DNA of 43,391 bases from Coriobacteriia bacterium (GCA_030603745.1 JAUVXE010000007.1:1-43391), one strand, 5' to 3'. Positions 27,049 through 35,410 are shown, numbered from the stretch's first letter. Program-made: numbers and translations. Notes: generated by a model from the sequence alone, not told the origin.

Positions 27049-27077
27049 ACGATAGCGAAAGCGGGTTCCACACTCAA
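27049..27077 (-). promoter_or_regulatory. Candidate promoter of the cytochrome gene
   Basis: On the minus strand TTGAGT (27072-27077) and TATCGT (27049-27054) are 17 bases apart. The leader of about 75 bases contains TTGTGAA on the opposite strand (27014-27020), a Rex-like half-site. Confidence 0.45.
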
Positions 27078-27162
27078 TACGAAAACCGCTGGTCGCTTCG
27101 GAGGGAGACACTCCTCTCCGTACTACTCTTTCTGCACGGACCCCTCCGCTCCTGCCGACAGC

Positions 27163-27627
27163 CTAGCCCCGGAGCCGAAGCACGAGCGACACCTCGACGG
27201 GGGCCCCCTTGGGCAGCGCGGCCACGCCCACTGCCTCCCGCGCGTGGCGCCCCGCGTCGCCGAACGCCGCGAGCAGCACGGCGCTCGCCCCGTCGACCAC
27301 CGATGGCTGATCCACGAACGTGTCCGCCGAGGCGACGTATCCCGTCAGCCTCACGGCGGCGGCGACCTCGTCGAGCGCGCAGACGGTCGCGGCGGCCGCG
27401 AGCGCGTTGAGCGCGCACGCGCGGGCACACTCACGCGCGATGTCGAGCGACACCTCGCCGCCCACGGTCCCGCTCGTGATGAGCCGTCCGCCGACGAGCG
27501 GCAGCTGGCCGGCCGTGAACACGAGTTCGCCGGCGCGCGTCGCCGGGAGATAGTCGCCGAGCGCGACCGGCGGGTCCGGCAGCGAGAGGCCGGCCTCGGC
27601 GAGCCGCCGGGCCACCCCGCCCGTCAC
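27163..27627 (-). CDS. RidA/YjgF-family protein
   Basis: A 154-residue member of the YjgF/YER057c/UK114 superfamily. It starts [24 protein letters not shown] and contains [24 protein letters not shown] and [18 protein letters not shown], typical of the longer RidA-like subfamily. True RidA deaminates reactive enamine intermediates using a conserved Arg near the C-terminus; that Arg is not obvious here (PKGAPVEV), so another activity is possible. The GTG start overlaps the chemoreceptor stop in a GTGA, so both are co-translated. Confidence 0.85.
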   Translation of the reverse strand: MTGGVARRLAEAGLSLPDPPVALGDYLPATRAGELVFTAGQLPLVGGRLITSGTVGGEVSLDIARECARACALNALAAAATVCALDEVAAAVRLTGYVASADTFVDQPSVVDGASAVLLAAFGDAGRHAREAVGVAALPKGAPVEVSLVLRLRG

Positions 27628-28790
27628 GAGCGCACGCTCCCGAGCGAGTCGGCGAGGCGGTCGAGATCCATGATCGCCGAGGAGATCTGTCGCGAGGTCT
27701 CGGCGGCCTGGCGGCTCACCTGTGCCACCTCGCGCATCGAGACCACCACCTGGTCCGAAGCGGTCCGCTGCTGCTGCGTCGCGATCGAGATCTGCTTCGC
27801 GGCGTCGGTGGTCTCCTCCACCTGGCTCACGATGCGGTCGAGCGCGTCGGCGGTCCGGTGGGCGAGCTCTTTGCCCTCCTCCACCTTCTTGGCGGCGCGC
27901 TCGGTCGACATGATCAGCGAGGACGTCGACGCCTGGATCTCGCGGACGACCCGGCCGATCTCCTGCGTCGACTCGGTGACCGACTCCGCGAGCTTGCGGA
28001 TCTCCTCGGCGACCACCGCGAAGCCCTTGCCCGCCTCACCGGCGCGCGCGGCCTCGATCGCGGCGTTGAGCGCGAGGATCTTCGTCTGCTCGGCGATCTC
28101 GTCGATGATGGTGAGCACGCGCCCGATCTCCTGGCTGCGCTCGCCGAGGGCGAGGATCCGGTCGGACGACGCCTGGGTGGTCGCGCGGATCTCGTCGATG
28201 CCGTCGGCGGTGTCTGCGACGGTCTGCATGCCCTCCTCGGCGCTCGCGAGGGTCCGCTCCGCCACCGCGACGACCGAGGAGGAGTTCTCGGCGATCTGCT
28301 TGGAGGTCTGCGCGAGCTCCTCGACCGTCGCCGAGGTCTGCGAGACGGCGGCCGCCTGCTCGGCGGCCCCGGAGGCCTGCTGCTCGGTCGCCGCGAGCAC
28401 CTGGGCCGTGAGCGACCGGATGTCGTTGTTCACCGACTGGACGCGCTGCAGCAGTCCACTCGCCCGCCCCACGGCCTCGAGCAGCGCGGCGCGCATCGCG
28501 GCGGTGTCCCCCTCGGCGGTCGCCGCGACCCCCATCCGCGATGCGACCTCGTCGAGCACCTCGCCGAGGAGCCCGCGGGACACGCGGTCGGAGATCAGAT
28601 AGCAGAAGAATCCGAGCACGAGGCCCGCGCCTACGGAGGTCGCCCAGAAGGCGACGAGCGCCGCGGTGCTCCGCGCATCCACGAACAAGCCCGCCACCAG
28701 CGGGAAGAGGCCGCCGACCACCGCTCCGCCGAGGAGCATCGGCGCGAGCAGGGTGCGCATGGAGCGTCTCGCCAGTTTCGTGTTTCCCAC
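27624..28790 (-). CDS. Methyl-accepting chemotaxis protein without an external sensor domain
   Basis: A 388-residue chemoreceptor. Two transmembrane helices near the N-terminus are separated by only a few residues (about [10 protein letters not shown]), so there is no periplasmic ligand domain. The cytoplasmic coiled coil contains the hairpin-tip signature [42 protein letters not shown] that contacts CheA/CheW. It may sense membrane state, energy or a partner protein. The GTG at 28788-28790 gives a short basic N-terminus before the first helix; an ATG at 28758-28760 is the alternative. It is divergent from the ferredoxin/selenoprotein operon. Confidence 0.9.
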   Translation of the reverse strand: MGNTKLARRSMRTLLAPMLLGGAVVGGLFPLVAGLFVDARSTAALVAFWATSVGAGLVLGFFCYLISDRVSRGLLGEVLDEVASRMGVAATAEGDTAAMRAALLEAVGRASGLLQRVQSVNNDIRSLTAQVLAATEQQASGAAEQAAAVSQTSATVEELAQTSKQIAENSSSVVAVAERTLASAEEGMQTVADTADGIDEIRATTQASSDRILALGERSQEIGRVLTIIDEIAEQTKILALNAAIEAARAGEAGKGFAVVAEEIRKLAESVTESTQEIGRVVREIQASTSSLIMSTERAAKKVEEGKELAHRTADALDRIVSQVEETTDAAKQISIATQQQRTASDQVVVSMREVAQVSRQAAETSRQISSAIMDLDRLADSLGSVRS

Positions 28791-28872
28791 ATCGACCCCC
28801 GTCTGATGGCCCGTGCCGGGCGGATCCTCCGGCAATCGTAGCAGCACACGGTGTTCATCGGCATACCCGATG

Positions 28873-28901
28873 TTGCGGGTTGATACCCCTTGGGGTATTC
28901 T
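28873..28901 (+). promoter_or_regulatory. Promoter of the ferredoxin/selenoprotein operon
   Basis: TTGCGG (28873-28878) and TATTCT (28896-28901) are 17 bases apart. The spacer and the -10 are overlapped by the palindrome at 28883-28898, so a bound repressor would exclude polymerase. Confidence 0.5.
28883..28898 (+). promoter_or_regulatory. CsoR/CstR-family operator
   Basis: ATACCCCTTGGGGTAT is a perfect 7-2-7 palindrome of the G/C-tract type bound by CsoR-family repressors (copper-sensing CsoR, persulfide-sensing CstR; general form ATACCC-N4-GGGTAT). An imperfect second copy, ATACCCG-N6-CGGGTTG, lies directly upstream. No CsoR-family gene is in the window. Confidence 0.6.
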
Positions 28902-28936
28902 GCTCCGATGAACGGAACCGCGCCGAGGAGGCATCG

Positions 28937-29140
28937 ATGACCACGTACCACATCGACCTGTCCATCTGCGACCGATCGCCGGGCTGTCCGGCACGCCGCG
29001 CATGCCCCCAGGGCGCCATCGTCCCGGTCGAGGGCGGAGCGTATCCGGGAGGCGCGGGGTACACAGTCATTGAAGAGCGGTGCACCGGATGCGGCGCGTG
29101 CATGAGGGCCTGCCCTGCCCGGGCGGTCTCCGCGCGATGA
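28937..29140 (+). CDS. Small ferredoxin-like 4Fe-4S protein
   Basis: A 67-residue protein. The C-terminal half has a complete CxxCxxCxxxCP motif (Cys49, 52, 55, 59) for one [4Fe-4S] cluster. The N-terminal half has Cys11, Cys17 and Cys23-Pro with wide spacing, so a second cluster would be atypical or lost. ATG 28937 is preceded by GAGGAGG. It is the first gene of a two-gene operon controlled by the CsoR/CstR-type operator. Its stop overlaps a possible start of the next gene, whose preferred start is 12 bases further on. It probably supplies electrons to the selenoprotein or its substrate (inference). Confidence 0.85.
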   Translation: MTTYHIDLSICDRSPGCPARRACPQGAIVPVEGGAYPGGAGYTVIEERCTGCGACMRACPARAVSAR

Positions 29141-29151
29141 AAGGGGTCCCC

Positions 29152-29490
29152 ATGACCGATCCGAACGTCGTCGTCGACGTGTTCGACCTGCCCAGCCAGA
29201 CCGCGTGCTACAGCGGCGGATGAGGGCCCTCGTGGTCTCCGGAGGAGATCACCGAGATCATCCGCGTCGAGATGGAGCGCCGCTTCGGCGACGCCGCGAC
29301 CATCCGCTACCACGACGTCGGTGAGGAGTCAGTGCGCGCGGAGCACGCAGCGGTCCTCGACGAGATCGACCGGAAGGGGCTGCTCTACCCGGTCACCGTG
29401 ATCGGCGGCGTGCCGGTATACGACGGCGCGGTGTCCTATCCGGGGATCTTGCGAGCCGTGCGCGAGCGCCTCGAGCGCACGCGCGCCTGA
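29152..29490 (+). CDS. Thioredoxin-like selenoprotein with in-frame TGA (Sec24)
   Basis: A 112-residue protein if the TGA at 29221-29223 is read as selenocysteine. Read through, the frame gives CYSGG-U-GPSWSPEEITEI, a Cys19-x4-Sec24 redox pair, followed by a continuous thioredoxin-like fold ending YPVTVIGGVPVYDGAVSYPG. The layout recalls the YuzD-type disulfide oxidoreductases. Codon use and protein sense continue unchanged across the TGA. A bacterial SECIS-like hairpin follows at 29232-29252. The ATG at 29152 has AAGGGG five bases upstream; ATG 29137 is an in-frame alternative. If the TGA stopped translation, only a 23-residue peptide would be made. The Sec insertion genes (selA-D) are outside this window. 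Confidence 0.8.
29232..29252 (+). promoter_or_regulatory. SECIS-like stem-loop behind the in-frame TGA
   Basis: Arms GTGGTCTCC (29232-29240) and GGAGATCAC (29244-29252) form nine pairs (one G-U) closed by the loop GGA. The loop begins 17 bases after the TGA and starts with G. These features meet the published bacterial SECIS criteria (loop 3-14 nt, stem 4-16 bp, 16-37 nt from UGA, G in the first two loop bases). An outer CTC/GAG helix with one bulge can extend it. Confidence 0.7.
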
Positions 29491-29518
29491 AGCGGCACGA
29501 GCACCGCGTCCGGCCGGA

Positions 29519-29815
29519 CTACCCTCTCGGCCGCACGCGATCGAGGAACATGCCGACGAGGCCCTTGGACATGAACTGGTCCCACGCGCTCGCGCCGGCC
29601 TGCGCGCCGAGCTCCCGGTCGTAGGCCGCGCGGCGCTGCGGGTCGGAGAGCACGCGGTAGGCCTCGTTGATGGCGTGCATCCGCTCGGTCGCCCGGCGGC
29701 GTCCGCTCTCCGGCGTGCGGTCCGGGTGGTACTTGAAGCACAGCGCGCGGTACGCCTTGTCGACGACCTCGGGCTCGGCCTCGGGGCGCACCTGCAGCGT
29801 GCGATAGTGGTCCAT
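29519..29815 (-). CDS. J-domain protein (DnaJ-like)
   Basis: A 98-residue protein that is essentially one J domain, MDHYRTLQVRPEAEPEVVDK at the start, with the HPD motif in FKYHPDRTPE and helix IV YRVLSDPQRRAAYDRELG. Such proteins stimulate DnaK ATPase; without the zinc-finger and substrate-binding domains of DnaJ it is a specialised co-chaperone. About 25 extra residues follow. The ATG at 29813-29815 has AGGAG upstream. It follows the penicillin-binding protein gene by about 20 bases on the same strand. Confidence 0.9.
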   Translation of the reverse strand: MDHYRTLQVRPEAEPEVVDKAYRALCFKYHPDRTPESGRRRATERMHAINEAYRVLSDPQRRAAYDRELGAQAGASAWDQFMSKGLVGMFLDRVRPRG

Positions 29816-29835
29816 GTGTCTCCTGTCGCCCCCGC

Positions 29836-31809
29836 TCAGTGGATCGGACACTCGGCCGCTGGGACCTGCTCGGGCAGGAGCAGCATCCGCTCGACCCGCG
29901 GGCACCGCGGACCCTCGAGCGCCCCGCTCTCGGCACATACGGCCACGAGGACCGGCTCCGCCGCGCCCGGGACCGCGCCCGCCGGGGCCGCGGCGACCGC
30001 CCGAGCCATGTGGTCGCGCCAGATCTGAGCCGGGAAGCTCCCCCCGGTGACCTGGATGCCCCGCACGTCCACCATCTCCACCTGGGCCTCACGGTGTCCC
30101 ACCCATACGGCGGTCGAGAGGCCCTCGGCCCAGCCCACGAACCACGCGTCCCGATAGGATTGGGTGGTGCCGGTCTTGCCTGCCGCCCAGACCTCGTCGA
30201 GACGCGCGGCGGTGCCGGTGCCGTTCTCGACCACACCGTGGAGCATCTCCGCCGCGGTCCGCGCGACGCCCGCCTCGAGTGCCCGGAGCGGCTCGCCCCC
30301 CTCCGGCTCCCAGACGACTTCGCCGCGGTCGTCGAGGACGCGGTCGATCCCGGTCGGCGGATGAGCGAGGCCGCCGGTCGCGATCGTCCCGTACGCCGAG
30401 GCCATCTCGAGCGGCGTGACGCCCTGCGACAGCCCCCCGAGCGCGATCGCCGGGTTGGGCTCAAGCGGGCTCGTGATGCCCATCCGCCTCGCGACGTCGA
30501 CCACGTCCTCGGCGCCGATCTGCATGATCAGCCGCGCGTAGACCGCGTTCACGGACCAGTCGGTCGCCGCCCTGAGCGTGAGCGAGGCGCTGGTGGCGTC
30601 GTTCTCGTAGTTCTGCACGTTCCACACGCCGTCGGCCACCTGCACCGAGTAGGGCGTCCCGGCGTAGACGCTGTCGGGCGTCACGCCCTCCTCAAGCGCG
30701 CGCACGAGCACGAACGTCTTGAACGCCGACCCGGGCTGGCGACGTGCCTGGGTCGCGAGGTTGTACTGGTCGCTCGCGTAGTCCCGTCCCCCCACGAGCG
30801 CCAACACGCGCCCGGTCGACGCCTGCACCGTCACCACCGCGGTCTCGGGGTCGTCAGGGCCGCCGAGGCGGGACGCGACCGCCTGCTCCGCGCTCTGCTG
30901 CAACGCGGGGTCGAGCGTCGTGTAGACTCGCAGCCCGCCGGTGTAGACCGCCTCGGAGCCGAGTCGCCCGATGAGGTCCTGCTTCACCCACTCGACGAAG
31001 TAGGGCGCCCGGGCCGGGACCGCCGCGGGCGGCGCCAGGCCGAGGGGGGCTGCGAGCGCCTCACGCTCCTCGGCGGGCGAGATGTGCCCGAGTTCGGCCA
31101 TCTTGCGGATGACGGTGTCGCGTCGCTCGAGCGCGGCCTCGGGGTCGCCGATCGGGGAGTAGCGGCCCGGCGCCCGGATGACCCCCGCGAGGAGGGCCGC
31201 CTCGGTGAGCTCGATCTCGGAGACCGGCTTGCCGAAGTACCGGCGCGACGCCGTCTGCACGCCGTAGGCCCCGTTGCCGAAGTAGGCCACGTTCAAGTAC
31301 GCCTCGAGCACCCGGTCCTTGTCGGCCTCGCTCTCGAGCTGGTAGGCGAGCAAGACCTCCCGCACCTTGCGGCCGAACGTCCGCTCACCGTCCGTGAAGA
31401 GCAACTTCACGAGCTGCTGCGTGATCGTGCTGCCGCCCTGGCGCACCTCGCCGGCCCCGGCGTTGACGCCGGCGGCGCGGATCACCGAGCGCAGGTCCAC
31501 GCCGCCGTGCTCGTAGAACCGCTCGTCCTCGATCGAGACCACCGCGTCGCGGAGCACCTGGGGCACCGCCTCCATGGGGACGATGGTCCGGTCCTGCTCG
31601 CCGTGCCACTCCGCGAGGACGGATCCGTCGGCTGCGTAGACCACCGAGGTGCGCGAGGTGTCGTAGTTCGCCGAGGGACCCCTGAAGTCCGGCAGCGTGA
31701 GGGAGAGCCGGTAGAGGTAGAGCCCTCCGGCCAGCGAGATGAGGGTGAACACGGCCAACACGCTCGCCGTCACCGTGAGGACGGTCATGAGTCGATCGGA
31801 GACGCGCAC
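29836..31809 (-). CDS. Class A penicillin-binding protein (PBP1a-like)
   Basis: A 657-residue bifunctional peptidoglycan synthase. One N-terminal transmembrane helix (about 9-35). The GT51 glycosyltransferase domain shows VVSIEDERFYEHGGVD and QGGSTITQQLVK. The transpeptidase domain has the active-site SxxK in RRQPGSAFKTF, the SxN in DWSVNAVYA and the KTG in WAAGKTGTTQS. A short C-terminal region contains two Cys. The GTG start (31807-31809) gives the expected short cytoplasmic tail; its ribosome-binding site is weak. Confidence 0.95.
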   Translation of the reverse strand: MRVSDRLMTVLTVTASVLAVFTLISLAGGLYLYRLSLTLPDFRGPSANYDTSRTSVVYAADGSVLAEWHGEQDRTIVPMEAVPQVLRDAVVSIEDERFYEHGGVDLRSVIRAAGVNAGAGEVRQGGSTITQQLVKLLFTDGERTFGRKVREVLLAYQLESEADKDRVLEAYLNVAYFGNGAYGVQTASRRYFGKPVSEIELTEAALLAGVIRAPGRYSPIGDPEAALERRDTVIRKMAELGHISPAEEREALAAPLGLAPPAAVPARAPYFVEWVKQDLIGRLGSEAVYTGGLRVYTTLDPALQQSAEQAVASRLGGPDDPETAVVTVQASTGRVLALVGGRDYASDQYNLATQARRQPGSAFKTFVLVRALEEGVTPDSVYAGTPYSVQVADGVWNVQNYENDATSASLTLRAATDWSVNAVYARLIMQIGAEDVVDVARRMGITSPLEPNPAIALGGLSQGVTPLEMASAYGTIATGGLAHPPTGIDRVLDDRGEVVWEPEGGEPLRALEAGVARTAAEMLHGVVENGTGTAARLDEVWAAGKTGTTQSYRDAWFVGWAEGLSTAVWVGHREAQVEMVDVRGIQVTGGSFPAQIWRDHMARAVAAAPAGAVPGAAEPVLVAVCAESGALEGPRCPRVERMLLLPEQVPAAECPIH

Positions 31810-31897
31810 GGGGCACCCACCACACGCTCGGGGTCGAGTACACTACCGGTGCGGGAGCGGAGTGCCGCGGCCCGGAGTGAAGGAGTCCGATGCCCGT

Positions 31898-32446
31898 ATG
31901 GTAGCACGGCCCCAACGGCCCCGAACCGACCTCACGGCGCTGACCCATGGCGTCTTCGCCCGGTGGCGGCGGGCCCTCGACGCCCTCCTGCACCCGACCG
32001 TGCGGACCGTGCGCACGGCTCCGGCGCTCACCTGCGGACTCGCCGCCCTGGCGGCCGGGACGCTCGCGGCCGGCACCCTGTCGGGGGCCCCCGATCCCGT
32101 GACGGCCTGGCGCGCGGCCCTCGGCCTGCCCCTGTGGGCGGCGGTGCGCCTGGTCGTCTTCAGGATCGTCTCACCCGGCACGGTGCGGGTGCCACGCGGG
32201 GTGATGGTCGAGGCATGGGCGTGGAGCCTGCTCCCGTTCGTGGTCGCGGTCGGGCCGTGGCTGCACGCCGCGGCCTTCGTGGCCTCGGCAGGCGTGTGCG
32301 CCCTCGTCCTGCGCCGCAGGGGCGCCGGTCCGCGAGAGGCGGTCACGCTCACGGCGTGGGTCTACGGGTTCCAGGTCGCCGCCGTCGCGACCGTGTGGCT
32401 CGCCCGCAACGTGGTGCTCGCGGGACGGATCATCCTCCCCGCGTGA
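31898..32446 (+). CDS. Predicted integral membrane protein, unknown
   Basis: A 182-residue protein with about four hydrophobic segments from residue 40 on (ALTCGLAALAAGTLAAGTL, WAAVRLVVFRIV, LLPFVVAVGPWLHAAAFVASA, VYGFQVAAVATVWLARNVVLA). No family is recognised; the overall layout is faintly like Yip1-type proteins. ATG 31898 was chosen; AAGGAG lies 12 bases upstream, rather far, so a GTG at about 31877 is an alternative. It is divergent from the penicillin-binding protein gene. Confidence 0.65.
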   Translation: MVARPQRPRTDLTALTHGVFARWRRALDALLHPTVRTVRTAPALTCGLAALAAGTLAAGTLSGAPDPVTAWRAALGLPLWAAVRLVVFRIVSPGTVRVPRGVMVEAWAWSLLPFVVAVGPWLHAAAFVASAGVCALVLRRRGAGPREAVTLTAWVYGFQVAAVATVWLARNVVLAGRIILPA

Positions 32447-32466
32447 CCGAGCCCGAAAGCCGGCGC

Positions 32467-33369
32467 TCAGACCGCGGGCATCGTGTCCGCCGCCCGGGCC
32501 CGCATCTCGGCGACGACCACGCCGACGATCACCAGCGCCGCCCCCGCGAGCTGCACCGGCGAGAGCCGGTCGCCGAGGACCACCGCCGCCAGCGCGATGG
32601 TGAACACTGGCTCGAAGGTCGAGAGCAGCGACGCCTGCGCGGTGCCGATCCGGGAGAGCGCGCGCAGGTAGAGGATGATCGCGGCGAACGTGGGCAGCAG
32701 GACGATCCCGCCGAGAAGGGCCCACACCTCCCACGTCCACGAGGTGGTCGAGAGCGTCGACCCCGTGCCCGCCGCGACGACCGCGAACAGGACCGCGCAG
32801 ATGGCGAACAGGTAGGTCATGAGCACCGGGCGCGAGCGGCCCGGCATCCAGCGGTGGGAGAGTATCGTGAAGCTCGTGTAGGCGGCAGCGGCGCCGAGCC
32901 CGAGCAGCACGCCGGCCATGCTGACGCTCCCGGTCGACGAGAACGGGTCGACCACGAGGGCGCAGCCCGCGAAGGCGAGACCCACCGCGAGCATCCTCGT
33001 CCCGTCCATCGGCCCCCAGCCGAAGACCCAGTCGAGCACGGCGACCATCGCGGGGTAGGTGTAGAGCAGGACGGCGACCACCGATGCGTCGGTGAACCGG
33101 AGCGCGATGAAGAAGCAGAGCGAGGCGGCGCCGTAGCCTGCGACCGCCAGGACCGCGAAGCGGGCCAGGTCACCGGCTGACACCCGCAGCGAGCGCGGAC
33201 GAGTCACCATGAGGTATCCGCCGAGCAGGAGCGCGGCCAGGCCGAAACGCCAGGCGAGCAGCTGCAGCGGCTCGGCGCCGCGGTCGTAGGCGAGGCTCGT
33301 GAAGATGGCGAGCGTCCCGAAGCACGCGGCCGACACGGCGACCGCGATCAGTGCCGTGCGACGCTGCAT
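32467..33369 (-). CDS. EamA/DMT-family transporter
   Basis: A 300-residue inner-membrane protein with ten predicted helices formed by two EamA repeats (about 5-140 and 150-295). Typical signatures are LAWRFGLAALLL, VVAVLLYTYPAMVAVLDWVF in the first half and AQASLLSTFEPVFTIALAAVVLGDRLSPVQLAGAALVIVGVV in the second. The family exports amino acids, nucleotides and other metabolites; the substrate is unknown here. The ATG at 33367-33369 has GAAGGGAG four bases upstream. A weak TTGACC promoter lies in the divergent gap with the VanZ-like gene. Confidence 0.9.
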   Translation of the reverse strand: MQRRTALIAVAVSAACFGTLAIFTSLAYDRGAEPLQLLAWRFGLAALLLGGYLMVTRPRSLRVSAGDLARFAVLAVAGYGAASLCFFIALRFTDASVVAVLLYTYPAMVAVLDWVFGWGPMDGTRMLAVGLAFAGCALVVDPFSSTGSVSMAGVLLGLGAAAAYTSFTILSHRWMPGRSRPVLMTYLFAICAVLFAVVAAGTGSTLSTTSWTWEVWALLGGIVLLPTFAAIILYLRALSRIGTAQASLLSTFEPVFTIALAAVVLGDRLSPVQLAGAALVIVGVVVAEMRARAADTMPAV

Positions 33370-33489
33370 GCGACTCCCTTCGGGTACCTCGGCCACGGGA
33401 GCACACCATGCCACTCGCGCGCCTGCCGGGTCAACGCCGCGTGGTAGACTCGGGCGTCCGGACACTGAGGATGAGAGGACGAACGTCCC

Positions 33490-33888
33490 GTGAGACCCCC
33501 GCTCAGGCCGCCGCTCGGCCGTCGCCAGGCGTGGATGGCCTCGATCGCGTGGATGGCGGTGATCTTCGCGCTCTCGTCGATCCCCGGCTCACAGGTGCCG
33601 AGCGGCGGCGGGACGCTCGCCCACTTCGGCGTCTACGCCCTCCTCGGCGGGCTGCTCCTGCTCGCGTTCCTCAACGAGGCGGAGACGGCGGGCAGGGCGC
33701 TCGCCTACGCGATCCTCGCGTCCTCGCTCTACGCGGTGACCGACGAGCTCCATCAGGCGTTCGTGCCCGGAAGGGTGCCCGACACGTTCGACTGGGGCGT
33801 CGACACGCTCGGCGCGGCCTTCGGCGCCTCGGTGACGCTGCTCGCCCTCAGGTTCGTTCACAGAAACATCGGGCGGCGCGCTGAGTGA
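33490..33888 (+). CDS. VanZ-like family membrane protein
   Basis: A 132-residue protein with about three or four transmembrane helices. The family signatures are HFGVYALLGGLLLLAF and YAVTDELHQAFVPGRVPDTFDWGVDTLGAAFGA. VanZ confers low-level teicoplanin resistance in enterococci, but most relatives are uncharacterised, and no resistance role is inferred. GTG start at 33490. Confidence 0.87.
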   Translation: MRPPLRPPLGRRQAWMASIAWMAVIFALSSIPGSQVPSGGGTLAHFGVYALLGGLLLLAFLNEAETAGRALAYAILASSLYAVTDELHQAFVPGRVPDTFDWGVDTLGAAFGASVTLLALRFVHRNIGRRAE

Positions 33889-33894
33889 TAGAAT
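33886..33894 (+). promoter_or_regulatory. Extended -10 promoter ahead of the radical SAM gene
   Basis: TGA-TAGAAT, a TGN-extended -10, overlaps the end of the VanZ-like gene and lies about 70 bases ahead of the next start. The -35 is poor. Confidence 0.45.
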
Positions 33895-33961
33895 CGCCCC
33901 GAACTCCCGGCCGGCGCCACCGCCGGATCGCCCGCTTCACCGAGCACCGGAGGCCCGCCGA

Positions 33962-35410
33962 ATGACCATGCGCGTCGCTCTTGTCACTCCCCCCTACCAC
34001 AGCGGGGTCGTCGAGACCGCCGGGCGGTGGCCCAACGTCGCGTTCGTCTACATGGCCGGCGCGCTGCGTGCGGCGGGTTTCGAGCCCGTCATCTACGACG
34101 CCATGACCATGGGTCACACGCTCTCCGATATCGCCGGTGAGCTCGAGCGCATCCGCCCCGACATCGTGGTCACGAGCGCCTACACGCCGTCGTACCCGAA
34201 ATCCGTGGACCTGCTGCGGATCGCGAAGGAGGTCGTCCCCGGCGTCGCCACCGGCATCGGAGGCGTGCACGCGCACTTCATGTACGAGGAGGTGCTGACC
34301 CGCGACGGCGACGTGGTGGACTTCGTGCTGCGGGGCGAGGGCGACGTGACCCTGCCCGAGCTCGTCCGCTGCCTCGACGCGAAGGACGATCCCGCAAAGG
34401 TCGCCGGCATCGCCTTCATGCGCGATGGCGCAGTGCACGCGACGCCGGCGCGCGCCTTCGTCGCCGACCTCGACACCCTGCAGACCGCGTGGGACCTCGT
34501 GGACTGGTCGATCTACCAGTTCTTCCCCAAGCCCGACACCAACCTGGCCGTGGTCTCCTCGTCGCGCGGCTGCGACCAGGCGTGCTCCTTCTGCTCGCAG
34601 CAGGCGTTCTGGATGCGCAAGTGGCGCGCCCGAAGCGCCGAGCACTTCGTGAACGAGCTGCAGATGCTCCACGAGCGGTACGGCGTGGGCGTGATGATGC
34701 TCTCCGACGAGACCCCGACCCTCGACCGGCAGCGGTGGGAGCGCATCCTCGACCTGCTCATCGAGCGCGACCTCGGCCTGGACCTGCTCATGGAGACCCG
34801 GGTCGACGACATCCTGCGCGACGAGGACATCATGGAGCGCTACCGTGCCGCGGGGATCGACCACATCTACGTCGGGGTCGAGCGCACCGACCAGGCCACC
34901 CTGGACATGTTCAAGAAGAACACCGAGGTCCAGATGGGCAAGCGCGCGCTCGACCTCATCAACGCGCAGGACATCATCACCGAGACCAGTCTCGTCCTCG
35001 GCCTGCCCGACGACACGCCCGAGACGATCCAGGCCACGTTCGACCTCGCGGTCCACTACGACCCTGACCTCGCGTTCTTCCTCACCATCGCCCCGTGGCC
35101 CTACGCCGACATCTACGAGGACCTCAAGCCGCACATCGTCTCGTGGGACTACGAGGACTACAACCTCGTCGCGCCGGTGGTCAAGCCCAAGGCGATGGAG
35201 GTCGACGAGCTCATGAAGCTGGTCATCGACTGCTATCGCAACTTCTACATGGGCAAGCTCAAGCGCGTCCCGTCGATGAGCCGCGTGAAGCGCGAGTACT
35301 TCATGATCACGATGAAGCTGCTCATGGAGAACAGCTACCTGCGCCAGCACATGGGCGGCCTCGGCAAGATGCCGACCGAGGTCGACTCGCTGTTCAAGCG
35401 CTACCTGTAG
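33962..35410 (+). CDS. B12-binding-domain radical SAM protein
   Basis: A 482-residue protein. The N-terminal half (about 1-150) is a cobalamin-binding Rossmann fold (VALVTPPYHSG, DIVVTSAYTPSYP, GIGGVHAHFMYEE). The radical SAM domain has the 4Fe-4S motif RGCDQACSFCSQQ (CxxxCxxC), followed by a TIM-barrel (MLSDETPTLDR, GIDHIYVGVERTDQ, TSLVLGLPDDT). The layout is that of BchE-like and P-methylase-like enzymes that methylate or cyclise unactivated carbons; the substrate is unknown. ATG 33962 has CGGAGG eight bases upstream. It stands alone, convergent with pilT. Confidence 0.92.
   Translation: MTMRVALVTPPYHSGVVETAGRWPNVAFVYMAGALRAAGFEPVIYDAMTMGHTLSDIAGELERIRPDIVVTSAYTPSYPKSVDLLRIAKEVVPGVATGIGGVHAHFMYEEVLTRDGDVVDFVLRGEGDVTLPELVRCLDAKDDPAKVAGIAFMRDGAVHATPARAFVADLDTLQTAWDLVDWSIYQFFPKPDTNLAVVSSSRGCDQACSFCSQQAFWMRKWRARSAEHFVNELQMLHERYGVGVMMLSDETPTLDRQRWERILDLLIERDLGLDLLMETRVDDILRDEDIMERYRAAGIDHIYVGVERTDQATLDMFKKNTEVQMGKRALDLINAQDIITETSLVLGLPDDTPETIQATFDLAVHYDPDLAFFLTIAPWPYADIYEDLKPHIVSWDYEDYNLVAPVVKPKAMEVDELMKLVIDCYRNFYMGKLKRVPSMSRVKREYFMITMKLLMENSYLRQHMGGLGKMPTEVDSLFKRYL

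Noticed and set aside
29221-29223. The TGA as an ordinary stop making a broken gene
   Set aside because: The sense of the protein and the base composition continue unbroken behind it, the position is a catalytic one, and a SECIS-like hairpin follows. A sequencing error or pseudogene remains possible but is less likely.
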